Positions 1 through 12,365 of a stretch of DNA of 64,000 bases are shown one piece after another. Each line of letters starts with the position of its first letter. Position 1 is the first letter of the stretch. The DNA comes from Geosiphon pyriformis (Eukaryota > Glomeromycota > Glomeromycetes > Archaeosporales > Geosiphonaceae): positions 186,001 through 250,000 of the forward strand of contig JAAOMT010000694.1 of assembly GCA_016748015.1 (NCBI GenBank), in the 5' to 3' direction. Under the pieces are notes generated by a model. The model saw nothing but the letters and a program-made list of their open reading frames with translations, ran no database searches and was not told where the DNA came from. Position numbers and translations under genes: made by a program.

Positions 1-774
1 AAACTGCAGCACCAGCTTTTATGTTAATGCTTTCCAAGTCCTTTAGAGATCTATTTGTATAGACAGAAAGGCTGTCAGCTACAACATCCAACAAATAATC
101 ACAAACAAGCCTAAACTTATGAGACTCCAAAACATTCAATGGCTCAAAAGCATTTAAAAAAGAGGAGTAGACAAAAGAAGAAGCCACACCACCCAAAAAT
201 TCAATGAAAAGCTTAAACCAATTGGGAACAGGACTACACAGATCCAACTTTTCCCAATGTTTGAAGGTTTTTCAATCAAAAATAACATCATTATGACTGC
301 AAAGCTACTCCACAAATACAATGCTATATTGCTAAAGCAAAAAAACAAACAAAAAGAAATTAAACTTACCAAGCACTTCTAACATAGAAGTACTATTCTG
401 AAAATGGAAAACATTGCTCATTAGACCACCCAGAGACAAATTGTACTCATAAAAAACACAAAACACACCAGTTAAGAAGTTATTAGATAGACTGATCCTA
501 ATGTAAGCCAGAGAACTTAAAGGATGCACCAGACACCAGCACAAAGCTTGCAAGTTGTAAGATCTGTGTGAAAACAAATGACCTAATATCCTGTCAGAAT
601 TTGCAAAACACACAACAGAAGCCAATTTGCCTTCAGTCTATACTTGCTCAAAAGTCTTAACACCATACAGAAAAGAATGATAGAGCATATTACTAGGAAA
701 ATTGAGAGGCAGACCAGCTTTTAACTTCAAGCCCTTGCAAATTAAAGCATTCTACTTGTTGCATACATTAATAG
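1..774 (-). pseudogene. LINE ORF2, post-RT region and start of RNase H (decayed, runs off window)
   Basis: Minus-strand remains of a non-LTR retrotransposon ORF2. Reading down from about 774, the conserved pieces KGLKLKAGLP, ASVVCFANS, LFSHRSYNLQ and FQNSTSMLEVLGK follow one another with few gaps. Near the window edge comes SLSVYTNRSL, which fits the first catalytic box of an RNase H (usually YTDGS, here with D changed to N). This is the direct continuation of the RT part at 1540-4215; the two were one reading frame before LTR-D inserted between them. Stops and frame changes make it non-functional. Recognition rests on similarity to LINE proteins typical of glomeromycete genomes. The boundaries are not exact. 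Confidence 0.75.
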
Positions 775-1159
775 ACATTGTTACGGGATGGTTTTCTTGT
801 TATATTTAATTGCTGATATCCCGCTTTAATTGCAATCAGTCTTTCGTGAGTTCCTCAATTCTATTTGTGTGATAATGTCACTGTTACACTGAAGGCTTTC
901 TTTTTACTGTTGCAATGTAAGTTATTCTTTAATTCTTGATTGTTGTGTGTGTTTATGTACTCCTTCTCAGAGGCTGAACTGAAATCTATCCACTGTCTGG
1001 GGTCTTCTCTGAGGCTATCCTTGCAATTGCCTGATGTGTTTCTCTAATCTAGAAACACAGAATGTTAATGGTCTTTAGCGCTTTTCTAATTCTCACAATA
1101 AAGCTTTTATCAATTAGTAACAACGTGAATAATCTTGATCAAGGATTATTCTTCCAAGG

Positions 1160-1179
1160 NNNNNNNNNNNNNNNNNNNN
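1160..1179. other. Assembly gap (20 N)
   Basis: Twenty consecutive N inside LTR-D. The true length of the missing DNA is unknown, so the 757-bp size of LTR-D is a minimum estimate. Confidence 1.
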
Positions 1180-1350
1180 ATTTAATTTGAAAGTATGATT
1201 TAAAGTGGAGTTTGTTAGATAAAATTGGATCTATTGCTTGATAAGTTATGATTTTTATTACTTGATTGATTCTTTTCCAATATTAAAACTACTGTATATA
1301 TACATGTTTGTAGTTCTACAAGAAAATACTTTCTTTTTGATATTTCAACC

Positions 1351-1442
1351 TGGTGCTTGCTGCTATCACCAGTTGGTGTTGGCTGCTATTGTAAACTGGT
1401 GCTTGCTACTATCGCGAGATGGTGTTTGCTACTATGTTAATC
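1351..1442. repeat. Tandem repeat, 4 x 23 bp, in LTR-D
   Basis: Four units begin at 1351, 1374, 1397 and 1420, each starting TGGTGYTTGCTRCTAT or a close variant. The period is exactly 23 bp. The short open frame across this stretch is a by-product of the repeat and is not taken as a gene. Confidence 0.9.
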
Positions 1443-1539
1443 ATTACCTTTCTAAGATTATTACTGTGCTATATTATGATTGAATAGTTTGTATTATTTT
1501 TATGATTCTTTTTGCTAAATTCTTAAACCGTAACAACAT

Positions 1540-4215
1540 GAAGCTAAATAATGTTTAGTAACTAATAATAGGATAAAGAACTACTAACACCAAATAAAAA
1601 AACTGCTTATTCGAAATAGTTTTCTTTAAAACAAGGTTGGAAAAAAACTGAACATTTGAATGTGCCTTAGCCAAGCTAAGCTTAGACAACCCCTTAATAA
1701 ATAAAAAAATATCCAGGTAATAATAGAACTCTCCTCTTTTTGTGATGAAAATAGGCAAATCACTGATTAACAAAAAAGGACTTGTAACTCTGGAATTAAT
1801 AAAAATGATCACAGTCTTGTCATTATTAATTAAAATGTCATTAATTCAAAAAAATTTACTAGCAACATTGAAAATATGCTGTATAGTACTTTGATTACTG
1901 CCAACTCAGATAGTATTATTGACAAAAGCACTAGCAGCAAAAAAAGAAGACAATCCAGCCTGAGATTTAACATGACTGGTCTTGAAAATAAAATGAAAAT
2001 TCAACCTATATTCACATATGCTCTTCTGCCTCTTAATTTTACACAACAGAGGATCATAAAATATGTGCTACAAAAGAGATAAAAAAACCTCCTCTTAATC
2101 CAAGCCATCATGCACCCAATATTCATTTGTCAAACCAAAGTCAATTATAACTTTGTTAACATAATCACCATAAATGCTACCAAAAAATCAAATAAACTTG
2201 TTACACATCTTTATTTTGACCAGGCTTTTTTTCAGGTGCTTTTATTCAATAGAATTATATGCTTTTTGCATATCCTGCAAAACTAATCAGAGTTCACAAT
2301 TTTTTTCCAAAGCATTTTCAATCATTGATCCAACAGCAAAAATAGAAGATTGCATTATCATATCCTTTAGAATTGAAAAATTATTCTTATGAAGAACATC
2401 AAATGTGCTGCATGTTAATAAAATCCTATTAGAAAGAATCTTAGAAAAAATTTTGCAAGCTGTTTTAATTAAAATTATAGGTCGAATATTCATAAAAACA
2501 CTTTCCTATTTATATGGTTTGAGAATTATTGAGATTCAAGCCTCCTTTTAAGAATCAGAAACTCTTTCACAAGACAAACAAAAATTCAAAAGCACCAATA
2601 ACATATTTAAAACTGATCCATCACAATGCTTCCAAAGCTTATTTGAAATATCCAACAGATTTGCAGCCTTGCCATCAGACAGATTGGAAACCATGCCAAA
2701 CAATTCATTAAATTCAGTTAAACACATTATACCAAAGAAGACCCATTAAAACATATTCCAAAAGTTGATATTAATGATACCATTTATCAAAAACATTAAA
2801 AGCCATCTCTCACTTTCTTATTTATTCTTCTATAATTACATCTATCTTAGTCTTAATTATGTCAGGCTTCAAAATTAGCTTATTATTAACTATTAAATGG
2901 TTTAACATCACCTTGTGGAAAAAACACTCCAAAATACTTCTAATAGTATAATTCTTGTTTGTCTCAAAGCTCTCTATCCTCTTATTAACAGCAGACCTAA
3001 TGTTAGATTTTTTTATCCTTAATAATTTAGCAAGCTTGGAGACACAATAAGACTTCCTTATACCAAAGAAAGCAGAACATATACAATTCAAATTTATCTC
3101 AGAGTTCACAAAATTTTAAATAACCAAAGCCTTAACATTATCCAAAGAATTCCAGCATTTCATAAAAGAAACAAACTCATTAGTACTCTCCTTATGAGAA
3201 GTCTTAACAATCTTCGAAATTAAAAGTTCTAGCTTATGAAACCTAGATAGATCCTTGGTAAAAACATCATCAAAGTCCTTGAATCATCTCTTTTTAAATA
3301 TTTTATTAGCCAAAAGAGATATTATCTTGCAAATAACATCTTATATTGTACCCAGATCTGAAGATCTCTCAGAAGTAACAAACTTTTCAAAGAACATTGC
3401 AGTATTGGCTGTCATGGTGTCCTTAAATTCTTTCTATTTTGCTTTATCAGTACTCTTAATATTAAACTTCCAATGATTCCTATTAGCCTGCTTATAAAGA
3501 GAGTTCAATTACATATCTAACAATCCACCCAAACCCACAAACACAGAAATGGCTCAATGATTAGTGTTAAAGTAATTACTAATATTCAAAACATTATAAC
3601 ATACTACTGTATTAACCAAATTCAAAAAAATGAACATGTAATTAATTGTCTTTTTGATATTTCTTGAAATTTTCCACATAAAATTTCCTACAATTAGACT
3701 ACTTAACAAAGAATTAACCAAACCCAAATTAAGGCATTTTTTGAAACTAGCATATTTGCATAAACCATCTTCATTAAAATCACCACTCAGAATAACAAAA
3801 GAGAATTTATTAACAGCCTTGGCTATTAAAAAATTAATTTTACCAGCTTAAGAAAAATAAACAGTTATTGAGATTTCAGCATAAAGACCCAAAATTGAAA
3901 CAGAAAGTTTATTTTTGAAAAAAAGCTTGACAAAAAAAAGCTAACCAGATATCTCTAAAACCTTATACACATATCTAGACAAAGAATTATTTATAACAAT
4001 TGTGACACCAAAACCCAAATATCCAGAGTTCAAATCAGAAGTAAAAACATAAACACTATCAAATTTATTAGCAATCTATGAGCAAACTTTCTCTTTAAGC
4101 TTTGTTTCTATAAAGATTGAAATTAAATTGTTCATATCCTTATGCCATTAAACAATGTCTGCTTGCTTAACAAAGTTATTCATGTTTCTTATATTACATA
4201 TAGCCACTTTTCAGA
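1540..4215 (-). pseudogene. LINE ORF2: APE-type endonuclease and reverse transcriptase (decayed)
   Basis: Read on the minus strand from about 4215. The first third has apurinic-endonuclease boxes: ETK near 4110, SGDFNED near 3760, and a degraded TDH box (NTNH followed by a stop and AISV) near 3540. The RT part starts near 2493 with NIRPIILIKTACKIFSKILS. The catalytic FxDD box near 1900 reads FVNN, so both aspartates are lost. The last conserved segment, NLVLKKTISNKQFFYLV, lies near 1600 and runs directly into LTR-D. Many stops and frame changes are present. Element type and order (EN-RT-RNase H) are well supported; exact ends are not. Confidence 0.75.
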
Positions 4216-4224
4216 CAAAATCAA

Positions 4225-5842
4225 TCATTGAGAAGAATGAGCAACATACACCAGACCAGCATTGTCCACTTTGGCCATTAGGCCCATAACAGTAATTGAG
4301 AGATTTTTCAAAGTTACTTCCAATTTCGAAATTACAGATTTATCAAAAACCATGATTCCTGCAACAGTCTCACCACCAGTGACCACATCTGAACTCTCAC
4401 TTATTACTATATTCACTTTTTGATTCTGTGATAAAAAGGTTACCAATAGTTGACATTTAGGGCTAAGCTGGAAAACTGTCAGCCCAGATGCATCTAACCT
4501 TTTAGTCAGTATATCAACACACTTTACAAGGCTGACAAGACTGTGCTTAAGAGCAGCAAATTTATTATTCAGTTCCAAAGATATCATCAGAGTAGGTTTT
4601 ACTTCTAAAGAAAAACCAAAACTAGACAGACCATTACCAGCAGAAAAAGGAGGGAAAGATAATCTACCAACAACTTTTGTCCAAGAAACATCACCAAAAA
4701 AAACAGAATAAGCTACTGATACCAAATATTTGACATAGATGGTTGCCAATCTGCTTTTATCTTTCTTAGATAACACCCTATAAGAGGGAGCACCAAGAAA
4801 ACTTTTTCCACTGAAATAGTATCCATAATAGCATTAAGTGAATTAACAGAGTTTATTGGTAATGTGTACAACAATACTCTATAATTATCTCTTACATCCC
4901 ATGACACCTTGTTCATATCAGCCTTAGCAACATGAACAGTATCTTTTCCAATTAAGATAAACAACTTTGCTATGACCAAATCAGCATGTTTCAATTGCTC
5001 AAATTCCACTACAGTCTTTTGTTACAGCCCCACCAATTGCATTTTGATTGACTTAATCATTTCAAACTTGGATAGTGCAGTACACACAGCCTTAACAAAT
5101 ATTCTGACTAGAATTTTTTTACTACCACAGCCCAATCTGAATGTTCAGAAGATTTTTTGAGATCAGTATTTACTAGAATCTTCACATTCTTTATCATATT
5201 AGAAGCTTGGGCCAAGCTCAATTTAGAAGTAAATATTGCTCAGATAATTCCAGAAAATTTTGAGAAAATAGAAACCCCCTCAAAACCATTGACTTTTGAA
5301 AACAATTTTCTAACTGCCATCAGCTTCTCTTGAGAGAATTTTCCAACCACTTTGTTTAAACCAATATCTAAAGCAAATAATTTTCTAACTGGAACATCAA
5401 CCAAAATTTTCATGGAAGAAAAAAGTATTAGGAGAGCATCCAACAGAATATTATCATTATTATCAACCAAGAAATTAATTTTTTCCAATGGTTTTTCTAA
5501 CACTCTTTTGGTTTGTACTTTTGAACTCTTAGGTGTTTAATCCGAATTTTCTTCAGTGAGAGTACCACTTTCATCATAATCAAAGCTGGTTTCCTCAACC
5601 AAACACTTTTCTTTCATATTTACACTATCAGACTCAGTAGTGTTGTCAATTTTAGAACTTTATGAATGACTATTTAACTTCTTAGCAGAAATCTCTTTAT
5701 TACTAACACTATCTTTTAAAACACTACCTCTTTTCTTTTTTCTAAACACAACAGACTTAATACCAGTATCAGAACTAGAATTCTTAAGAGCTTTCTTCAT
5801 GACAGCAATATTGGGACCAACAGTAGTCTCATAATTAAGCAA
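4225..5842 (-). pseudogene. LINE ORF1, nucleic-acid-binding protein (decayed)
   Basis: Minus-strand ORF1 of the same LINE, upstream of ORF2. It begins near 5842 (TVGPNIAVMKKALK), has a basic patch RKKKRGSVLK, then a central domain ending in VRDNYRVLLYTLP, and a C-terminal segment of 183 codons (4225-4776) closing with VYVAHSSQ and a stop. Related glomeromycete elements normally carry a CCHC knuckle between the central and C-terminal parts. I do not see one here, and the sequence looks deleted there (about 4780-4830). Several stops and frame breaks. The role by family is RNA binding in the LINE ribonucleoprotein. Confidence 0.65.
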
Positions 5843-6913
5843 AAACAGTTTAGATTTATTGTACTAAATAGTAAAAAACTTCTTTTAAAAAACTTTTTGA
5901 TTCTTTTTTTTTTCTGGAAATTTGGGACAAAAGAAAAAAAAAAGTTTTTGTTTTTATTGTAATTTGTTTTTATAAAAAAAATTAAACATAGTTAAGATTT
6001 TTAAAAAAGTAAAAAAAACCAAAAATCCAAATATAATGTAAAATTTTCTTAGAAATATTCTGTTTTTTTAGTTAACATAATTTTTTTTAATTATAATACA
6101 GTAAATTTAAATGTTATTATTTATAAAGTAAAAATAATAAAAAAATAAAAAATAAAAAATAATATAAATAAATAACAACATAATATAAATTATTAAAACA
6201 TATAATATTAAAAATTTTAAGAATGCCAAAAATTCTAATAATAACTTAAAAAATTGTAAGAATTTTAGAAATTTTTTTTTATAAAAATTTATATATATAT
6301 AATAAAAGTATTAAAAACAAAAAAACAAACAAGTTAAGTTAAAAACCAATTTAGTTTTACTTTTATTCAATAATTTTTATAACTAATAATTTAATACTTA
6401 AAGATTAATTTTATTTAAATAAAATTATTATTTATTATTTTTACAAGCCAAATTTTATAAATTTATATTTATTTTATTAAAATTTAATTACTTTTTTATT
6501 AATAAAATACCAATTTTCTATTTTATTTTTTTTGTTTGTTTTACTAATTAATTAAAAAAAATATTAAAATTATAATATTAAGAATTGTTTGGTAAAATAT
6601 GTTAAAAAAAAGTAGATTACAATTTTTTTTATTACAAAATTTAATTAAATTTTACAAATTATAATTTTTAGTAATTAAACATACAAAAAATTTAAGATGT
6701 TTTAGAGAAATTAATATTTTCAATCTATTTAAAATTTATAAATTCAATTTCAAAACATAAATGCACTTAGATATATAAAAAACATAGTTTAAATATATAA
6801 ATAAAGACTTTTAAATTTAAAATTAGCATATATTACATTTGATTAATAATGCAATTTTTTATTATATTTAAATTAAAAAAGATTTATTTTAATTAATTAA
6901 TATTATTTTATAT
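5843..6913. other. AT-rich stretch, no gene seen
   Basis: About 1.1 kb of A/T-rich low-complexity DNA between the 5' end of the LINE and the first family-A LTR. It may include the LINE 5' UTR. I see no coding region or RNA gene on either strand. Confidence 0.8.
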
Positions 6914-7609
6914 TATTATGAATTGCAATAACAAGTTAATAAATAGTAAGAAAGAACAGAATTGTATAATAATAAAATAGATCAAAAAGAATTCAACTTC
7001 AAAAAGCAAATTGAATGAATATAGATTTAATATATAAGATCAGTCTTATAAAATATTTTAATCACTATTTTTTTCAAAGATAATCAAAAAATTTAATAGT
7101 AAAAAGATAGTTTGTATTGTTAACAAATAATAACACACTAATATAATTTTATGTTTTATATTAGTATTTTTAGAATTCAATATTATGTATTAGATGTGTT
7201 TTTTAGTTATGTTTTATTCAATAATTTTTAAATACTACAATTACATGAATCAGAAAAAAAGTAAAAAAATGCCAATAAGTATTTTTTATTTCAAAATATT
7301 CAGATACTTAAAAATAAAAAAAGAGAAATAAGCAATATAAAAAAAATTGAGATAATAGTTGTTATTTTATTTATTTTATTTTTTATATTTGATTATTAAT
7401 ATATATCTTCTATATCTAAAAGACTTATTATTTAAATAGATATTGAAAGTAATTAATAACCAGATTAATAATTAGGTCAATAATCAGATTAATAGTTAGA
7501 TTATTGATTAGGTTAATAATTACTATCTAAAAATAGGGTGGCTAATTATGTAATATTAATAACTAATACATGTAATAACCAATAAAAACTATAGTTTTCA
7601 ACTCTGATA
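6914..7609 (-). repeat. A-old1 3' LTR
   Basis: 696 bp, alignable over its whole length to the A1 LTRs: it starts TATTATGAATTGCAATAACA and ends TTCAACTCTGATA. It contains six 12-bp U3 repeat units at 7455-7526, next to the conserved promoter region. Confidence 0.8.
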
Positions 7610-8965
7610 TTATTTTTTCTAAAAAGATTAAGCTCTGGCAAAATCAAATTATTTATAAAATATTCTAATTAAAGAGTTTTGTTTAATTCAAAATTAACTA
7701 GTTTGGTAAAATTTTTTGTAATAAGATATATAATACTTAAAGTAAAATAAGCTTTGTATTTAAGAGACCAAATTTTTATATAAGAATTTTGGCTTTTTTA
7801 GCAATAGTTAAAACTCTTGGAACATCTAATTATATAATGCCCAAAATTTTCACTTGTATTTTTAAAGTTGTTTTCTTTATAAGTTTTATGTCTTCTATGA
7901 TTTTATTAAGTTAATTATAGAGCTTTAATTGTCTTTCATATAACAGGTTTTTGTCTATGAACAAAATTTTTTTATTGTTTTTCTAAGTATATTGAAAGAT
8001 AATAATATATTTGCTGTTATGTTTTTAAACATATATTTATTTATTTTGCTACTAATTTTTTCTCTTTTGATAATAGTTTTTTTTGGTCTAATAACAATAT
8101 GTATTCTATTGTTATTAGTTATAGTGGTTTGTTTTCCAATAATCAGAGTAACATTTGGATAATTTTTGATTCAATACTTATGAAAAGTATAGAAAGTGTT
8201 TTAAATGTTTTAATCTAGAAAATAATTGTTTATATTAATTGAAAATACCTCTGTTTTGGGAATAATATATTTATTTATATCTGATTTTTGCTGATTATTT
8301 GGGTTAGTATTACCATAACAGATAATTAATCAGGTCATTTGTAATATTTTTTAAGTTATGTGTCATAAACAGAATGATCATTAAAAATTGTTTTATATTG
8401 ATCTTGTAAGATATAAAAACCATTGTTTAAAACTTTGTTGACTATAAAAAATTTTTTCTACTGGCTAGAAAATTTATTACTATAGACATTGTTTCTGTTT
8501 GAGTGGTATTCTAAAACTAAATTACCAATACTTATGGAAAGTGTTTTATAAGTTTTTTTTTTTAAGCTTCTCTTAAAACTGTTTTATTTTTTCAAAAACA
8601 ATTATCCATGTTTCTATCAATGAATTAAGAATAATACCAAGTTTTTTTTGTAAAATGTCTTTATAATTTCTTATTGTAATTTCTTTAAAAAGTATTATTT
8701 CAATATTAGTTTTTATTAGTAGTATTGTTATTTGTCTATAAAGCAAATAAAAAAGTTTATAACTTGTTATGTTATGATTTACAGTTTTATAAACAAACAA
8801 AGCTAAAAACAGTACTTTGTTTTATAAGTTTGTTTTTTCACTGGTTTTGGCTAAGGTTTTATATAGTGTTCTATTGAAATATTCTACTAAGCTATTTATT
8901 TAAGAGTAATAAAAAGAAGAAAGTTTATAATATATTTTTATTTTTCTACAAAGTTTTTTAACCAG
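7610..8965 (-). pseudogene. A-old1 pol: integrase C-terminus and tail domain (decayed)
   Basis: Colinear with A1 51800-53157. On minus it holds the last part of the integrase core (near 8700-8950), the GPY/F-like module and the helical tail. Numerous stops. It ends at the CCAG target site (8962-8965) of B1 and resumes at 29784. Confidence 0.75.
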
Positions 8966-9795
8966 TGTTACTCATAGAATATAGAAAATATATTAGCATA
9001 TAAATTAACCAATCAGAAGTAGTCATAGTAAATGTGGAATTCCAGAATTTCTTTTAAAGGAATTGCAGGATTCTAGGAATTTCAGAATTCTCATACAAAG
9101 AATTGCAAGATTCCAGAATTCTAGGATTCCTCTTAAAGGAATTGCAGGATTCCAAAAATTCCAGGATTCCTGGTATGAAGAATTGAGGAATCTTAATTAT
9201 GTATATATAATAGTAGCATTAGAAGTAAAAAGGACAGACCTCTTAGTTTAGATTTAATCTAAGTGACTTTCCAACTCACAAATATCAATAAATAATTATT
9301 TTCTATCTCAAATCTATTCTTTACTATCAACACTTTATGTTGATAATAATTAATACTTAACTACACTAGAACAATAGCTCTTAATCACAGCTATTGACGA
9401 GATACTAACCATTATTGTCTTGGTTTATTTTTTATTACTTTTATTTTTATTTTTTATTTTTTATTATTATTTACTAATTGATTAAAAGATTAAGCGCTGG
9501 AATACAGACGTCATAGGAACTGGTAAAAGACCCATGAAACAAGAATAGAACACTTATAGATTTGAGAATAGCTTACTAGGAAAACTACCAGCCACCATGC
9601 TGAGAAAAAAATTTGATGGAATTGTGATTCCAGGAGGCTACTGAAACAACAATTGAATCTCTATCTATTATACAAAGGACTCCACCAAAACCTTCAGATA
9701 ACAATATCTTCAGAAACCAATATCATTAAATCAATTTGAGCACCAAGTTATGGGTTTGTTATTTGCTTTGAGACCACAAATAATCATCTATAACA
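8966..9795 (+). repeat. B1 5' LTR
   Basis: 830 bp, TGTTACTCATAG... to ...TCTATAACA. U3 carries about three 40-bp repeats (9056-9195), then a TATA-like GTATATATAA (9201-9210) and AATAAA (9287-9292). The downstream half (from about 9340) resembles the B2 LTR, whereas U3 does not. Confidence 0.9.
9056..9195. repeat. U3 minisatellite of B1 LTR, about 40-bp units
   Basis: Units start with AAAGGAATTGC or a variant at 9056, 9097, 9135 and 9178 (the last partial), each rich in GGAATT and GATTCC. The array stops about 6 bp before the TATA box. The copy in the 3' LTR is at about 29035-29155. Confidence 0.8.
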
Positions 9796-9797
9796 TT

Positions 9798-9814
9798 TGG
9801 TGCTTTCTGTAAGG
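9798..9814 (+). other. B1 primer-binding site
   Basis: TGGTGCTTTCTGTAAGG starts 2 bases after the 5' LTR. It fits the complement of a tRNA 3' end (...AGCACCA) and is the decayed form of the PBS seen in B2 and A1. Confidence 0.7.
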
Positions 9815-9858
9815 TATAATCCTACAGAGAACCAGCATCAACTACAACTATTTCAAAA

Positions 9859-11548
9859 GTGGCAGAAACAGAAATAGTAGGAACAAACCATTTAGGATTT
9901 GCCAAATCCTTATTCCAACAGTACAGTCAACAATTAGGATTAAGCAACAATCATTATCTAGCAGAATCAGTCTTCAATTTTTACATCAATAAAAGAATCA
10001 AAGATTTCCTAAGAGAACCAGTTGACATTGAATCAGTAAGAGAAAATTTCTATACAGAATTAATTTAACATACCAGCTTACCATGAAATCATAGTTTCAT
10101 GCCAATCATCAGAGAAATTAATCAAACCATTAAAAGATACACTTAACAACAATTTCTCATTACCTATACAGATAAAAGTAAAGAAAAATTACAAACACCA
10201 GCAGGAACACCAAAAGGAATCCAAGTACTGAACTGAAAGAAACAAAAAATCGAATTTCCAATATACTCATCTTATTATCACACACTTGGAAGTACAATCA
10301 ATATTTCATTAGCAGGTGTATCTATATCAAATGCAACATCAACATTTGGATGACTCTTATTTCAAAGTAAACAAAAGAAAGCAGAATTATTAGGAACTTA
10401 TAGTGATTATTTCGAGGGATTTAAATCATGATTACCTACACCATCAGAATTTTGATCACTGCTATCTCAACCAGATTTTGGAACAATTGATCCATGGGAG
10501 ATAACCAAATCAGAAGAGGAGGAAGACAACAATCAGAAATTTAATTACCAAAACCTGATTGTTGAAAACCCAGAACTTGAAACCTCAAACATTCAAACTC
10601 AGCAAAACCCAATTGTAAAAAATCCAGAAATTGAAACTCCAAATCTTTAAACTCCCCAAAATCAGAATAATCTAAATTCCAACATTAATAATCAACAAAA
10701 CTTATCTCCAGTGATCATTATCAATCCACTACTAGTTGATGCATTACAACAACCACTGCCACAACCTCTAATTCAATTATCATCACAACAACAACAACCA
10801 AACTTGAATCCAATGGTCTATGCTCCAATAGCAAAACTTGAGAAGTTCACTGGTAAAGAAGATGACACCCAAATATGGCTTTACAATGTTGAAAAGGCTA
10901 TCATAGCCAATGGATGGAATGATGTAAGAGTCCTCCAAGCCATTTCCTATTTTTTACAAGATATTGTTAACTCATGGTATTAAAGTTTAGCTGTCAAATC
11001 TTAAATGTTTCAGGAATTTAAAACTATATTCTTGGAATATTTCAGTAATAATAACAGTATTAATTGCCTAGCCAACACCTTCACTACAATTAAACAGGGA
11101 GAAACTGAAGCAGTTACCACTTACTTGGAACATTTCCACAGGAACTTGCACCAAATTCAAGCAATCTAAGCTGACTATTTTACAGTACCACAGATTCTAA
11201 ACCAGTTCATCCATGGACTGTGCAGTAGCATCCTCTAATGTGTACACCCAATGCATTCACAAACTCTCCAAGATACAGTGACTAATGCACAAAATTTTAA
11301 ATTTGCCAAACTTGAAGCTAATCATGCTTAAACTATCAATCTAGTAATAAATAGATTATTTAAATTGGATTCTAAGCTAAAACTATTTAATGATTCCATT
11401 AACAAAAAAATTAGAAGGATACTTAGCTAACAATCAGGCAGTTTATCAACATCCACAACAATACAATAATTAAGAAAATGTGAATCATTTCCAGAGTCAG
11501 TTGTGTTTATCATTCTTGATTAATCAATAGTGGCAACAAAAGACACAT
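9859..11548 (+). pseudogene. B1 gag, first part
   Basis: Starts ATG at 9859 with MAETEIVGTNHLGFAKSLFQ. It continues through a Gln/Pro/Asn-rich middle and a Retrotrans_gag-like region (YAPIAKLEKFTGKEDDTQIW near 10830). It is interrupted by B2 at 11548, immediately before the CCHC knuckle. In-frame stops include TGA at 10351-10353 and 10453-10455, both at positions where B2 also has TGA. Gag forms the particle and packages RNA in this class. Confidence 0.8.
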
Positions 11549-12305
11549 TGTTACTTGAAGAAAAAAAGCCTATCAAAGAAAAAAGGAAAAACATGACCTG
11601 AAAAAAAACATGACAAAACATGAAAAGACACAAAATAGCATACAATAACATTGAATAATGTGTTATAACATAGAATAATGTATTATAATGTAGGATAATG
11701 TGTTATAATGTGGGATAACATAGAATAATGTGTAATAACATCAGATAATGTGTTATAATATAGAATAATTAGTTATAATGTAAGAAAAACAAATATACTT
11801 ATTCAGCATCTCAAATCCAGTTGTTCATTATTAATTCTAAATAGTGATAGTAATTAATACTTAAAACACACAGAAACAATAGCTCTTGATCACGGCTATT
11901 GATGGGATATTAACTTACATTGCCTTGGCTTATTGTCTTTATTTTTTTTTATTTCTTTTATTTTTGTCTTTATTTTGTTGTGTATACTAATTGATTGAGG
12001 ATTAAGTGCTAAGTATTGATGTCAAGAATTGTCTGGTAAAAGACTCCTATGAGTGAATAGAATGCGTAAGAATTATGGATTGCTTACCAGAGAATTGCTG
12101 GCCACCATGCTGAGAAAAAAATTGATGAAATTGCAATTCTGAGAAGCTATGGATAAAATAACATGGGAATCTCTATCCATTATACAAAAAATTCCAATCA
12201 AAATCTTCAAATCGAAACACTTGTAGACATTACTAATGTCATCCATTAAGTACCAAGTTACAGATTTATTATTTGCTTTGAGACCCCAAATAATTACCTG
12301 TAACA
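11549..12305 (+). repeat. B2 5' LTR
   Basis: 757 bp from TGTTACTTGAAG to CCTGTAACA. It carries six and a half 20-bp repeats. Compared with the 900-bp 3' LTR it lacks about 143 bp, removed between short A-rich sequences near 11790; the missing block holds the TATA box and the AATAAA. Confidence 0.9.
11653..11782. repeat. U3 minisatellite of B2 LTR, 20-bp units
   Basis: Units begin at 11653, 11673, 11693, 11723, 11743 and 11763, with a 10-bp half unit at 11713. The consensus is close to GAATAATGTGTTATAACATA. The matching array in the 3' LTR is at about 21522-21651. Confidence 0.9.
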
Positions 12306-12307
12306 TT

Positions 12308-12324
12308 TGGTGCTCCTTGTGAGG
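12308..12324 (+). other. B2 primer-binding site
   Basis: TGGTGCTCCTTGTGAGG lies 2 bases after the LTR end. Its complement ends AGCACCA and contains CCTCAC, as in a tRNA T-stem followed by the acceptor stem. Confidence 0.75.
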
Positions 12325-12365
12325 TATAATCCTATAAAGAACCAGCACCAACAACAATCATCCAA

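Larger units (their letters stand above)
775..1539. mobile_element. Solo LTR 'LTR-D' inserted in the LINE, TSD ACAT
   Basis: An insertion from 779 to 1535 interrupts the LINE reading frame. Its ends are TGTTACGG and CCGTAACA, an 8-bp inverted repeat with the TG...CA ends of an LTR. It is flanked by ACAT at 775-778 and at 1536-1539. The LINE protein is colinear when one ACAT and the insert are removed. It contains four 23-bp tandem repeats, a TATATA run near 1294-1303 and an assembly gap. No internal coding region is visible, so it is read as a solo LTR. An AATAAA lies at 1097-1102 on plus and another at 1254-1259 on minus, so the orientation is uncertain; the repeat-TATA-AATAAA order favours minus. 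No second copy is in the window. Confidence 0.75.

Noticed and set aside
1238-1483. 81-codon open frame in LTR-D
   Set aside because: It spans the 23-bp repeat and AT-rich LTR sequence, with no similarity or gene context.
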